NCBI RefSeq assembly: GCF_040939455.1
Contig: NC_134104.1
Coordinates: 143,566,501 to 143,630,500 of the forward strand
Source of the DNA: Microcebus murinus
Taxonomy: Eukaryota; Chordata; Mammalia; Primates; Cheirogaleidae
Length of the DNA stretch: 64,000 nt
Direction of reading: 5' to 3'
Below are positions 62,825-64,000 of the stretch, in pieces. Every line of letters starts with the position of its first letter. Position 1 is the stretch's first letter. The notes under the pieces are model-generated. The model made no database searches and was not told the origin of the DNA. It saw nothing but the letters and a program-made list of their open reading frames with translations. Both the position numbers and the translations under genes were made by a program.

Positions 62825-64000
62825 AAGGGATAAATGATACTTTGAGCATAGACTTGCTTTAATGAGAACTAGAAAATGCCTATAAGTAGTGCAAAAGCTG
62901 GGCAGAGTAAAAAAAAGAAAGGAAAAAAACTGGAAATTAAAATGAAGATGTAGACTAACAAGCAGGAGAGGGGTATTAAATACAGGCCCTAATTCAGAGG
63001 GATGGGGGATTAAGAATTAAACAGGCGAAGAGTCTTTGAATTATCTTAACTCCAATACTGCAGCTGAACAGGCTTGGACAAATTTGTTTACTCATCTGAG
63101 TGTCTCCTTGTTCATTTATTAAACAACAGGAGTAGGTGAGGCAGTGATAATTTCCAGCAAATAGGCTTATGTCAAGAGTTCTAGTCAATGTTTGTAATGT
63201 ACCTAGCAAAGTGTTAGCCCTAAGGGGACCAATAGTCCCAGTTTGCCTCAGACTTCCACCAGGTTTTAGAGAAGGCTAGAATTAGTCATTTTTTTAAAAG
63301 AGAGAAAAGATGCAGCTACCCTCACTCTGAATGAATACAGAGACTCAACTCTTCCCTCCTTGTCCCCATCAAAACTTATCCCACCTGAGTCTTACTCCTT
63401 CAAACAAGTCCAGGTGACTGGCTCTCCAATGTCTGGTAAACCAGTTCCCACTGTCAAGTTAGTATATCCTGTCCTCTGGCACCCCCAAAGTATTTGCACA
63501 TAAGATGATGGTCATTAGGAAAAGTTGGGTCTTAACCTAAAAGAAATGAATCTCAAAAGGTAGGCAAGCCCAGCAAGCACTTAGGTCACTATGCAAGAAA
63601 TAATAAAACTAAAGGTATGTTATATTTCACATGAAAAAAGAATTAAACAAGCAAACAATGAAGGGGCAAACCCGCCATATCTTGAGGCAAGTAAAAGATG
63701 CATTGGTACTCCATGCCATGGAATCAGTTTTCCACTTTGGGGAGAGGTTAAATAATCAGGCACAAATCAAACTCTGGCCTCCTTCAATATTAGCTAGCAC
63801 CCATACAAGTAATATCTAAGAACAACTGTTCAGCACCTCATCACAGAAGCTGATTGCTCAGACTAAAGGTGAACTAAGCAGTTAATCAGACTATTACTCG
63901 AAAAGTTACTTGGACAAACCTGGACAATCTTTTCCAAGTAAGAGACTCACTGCCACCACAGCTAGAGGAGAATTTATCAACTTGACTGCAGGTACACACC
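62825..64000. other. DCLK3 intron, no further exon seen
   Basis: I searched the minus strand for the catalytic-loop exon (HRD..KPEN) and found no match, so the next upstream exon lies outside. No named repeat. Confidence 0.5.

Noticed and set aside
62825..64000. Search for the DCLK3 catalytic-loop exon
   Set aside because: No HRD/KPEN-like frame with splice sites on the minus strand. The exon must lie beyond the window.

Overview
The window looks like nuclear DNA from a primate, most likely a strepsirrhine (lemur or galago group). It carries dimeric, AluJ-like SINEs (37.36-37.58 kb and 58.27-58.56 kb). It also carries short L1 3' ends of the 'GGGGGTACAAATATTTTGG / GGGGTACAAATGTTAAGGTTA' type (7.11-7.25, 43.81-43.94 and 46.12-46.17 kb), which I associate with strepsirrhine L1. 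Older mammalian repeats (L2, MIR, MER5, MLT1, L1M) are everywhere. The species assignment is an inference from repeat types, not from a database match.

The only protein-coding gene I can support lies at the right end on the minus strand. It is the last three coding exons of DCLK3 (doublecortin-like kinase 3), at 62409-62277, 59617-59450 and 56760-56567, followed by a 3'UTR with canonical poly(A) signals. Splice sites and reading phases agree at every junction. The exons give the C-terminal 164 residues of the kinase, from just before DFG through APE, the C-lobe and a short Ser/Lys/Arg-rich tail. Earlier exons (N-terminus, ATP-binding lobe, catalytic loop) lie beyond base 64000.

Bases 1 to about 56160 are intergenic, downstream of DCLK3. 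Layout: 0-7.4 kb, antisense L1M, a 3'UTR-like minus-strand tract, two non-autonomous hAT elements and a perfect (GGAA)27 microsatellite; 7.4-24.6 kb, mostly AT-rich and unassigned, with MaLR-type LTRs, L2, MIR and L1M pieces; 24.6-27.3 kb, an L1M 3' region split by a solo MLT1 LTR with a 5-bp target duplication; 28.8-35.0 kb, three sense-strand L1 ORF2 fragments; 35-50.7 kb, mixed unique DNA, LTRs and MIRs, an extended heat-shock-element array (40.09-40.15 kb) and a strong CTCF-like motif (41.72 kb); 50.75-52.15 kb, an unusual inverted-repeat structure; 52.8-55.3 kb, further old repeats.

The DCLK3 introns and flank are rich in DNA transposons. Three hAT-type elements there have recognisable 8-bp target duplications, and a young one sits in the duplicated target site of an older one. 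I found no operon, CRISPR, tRNA or rRNA, and no complete gene. The signals most worth checking are the 266-bp inverted duplication bounded by 37-bp inverted repeats, the HSF1-type array, the (GGAA)27 tract and the two related hAT elements with different interiors.
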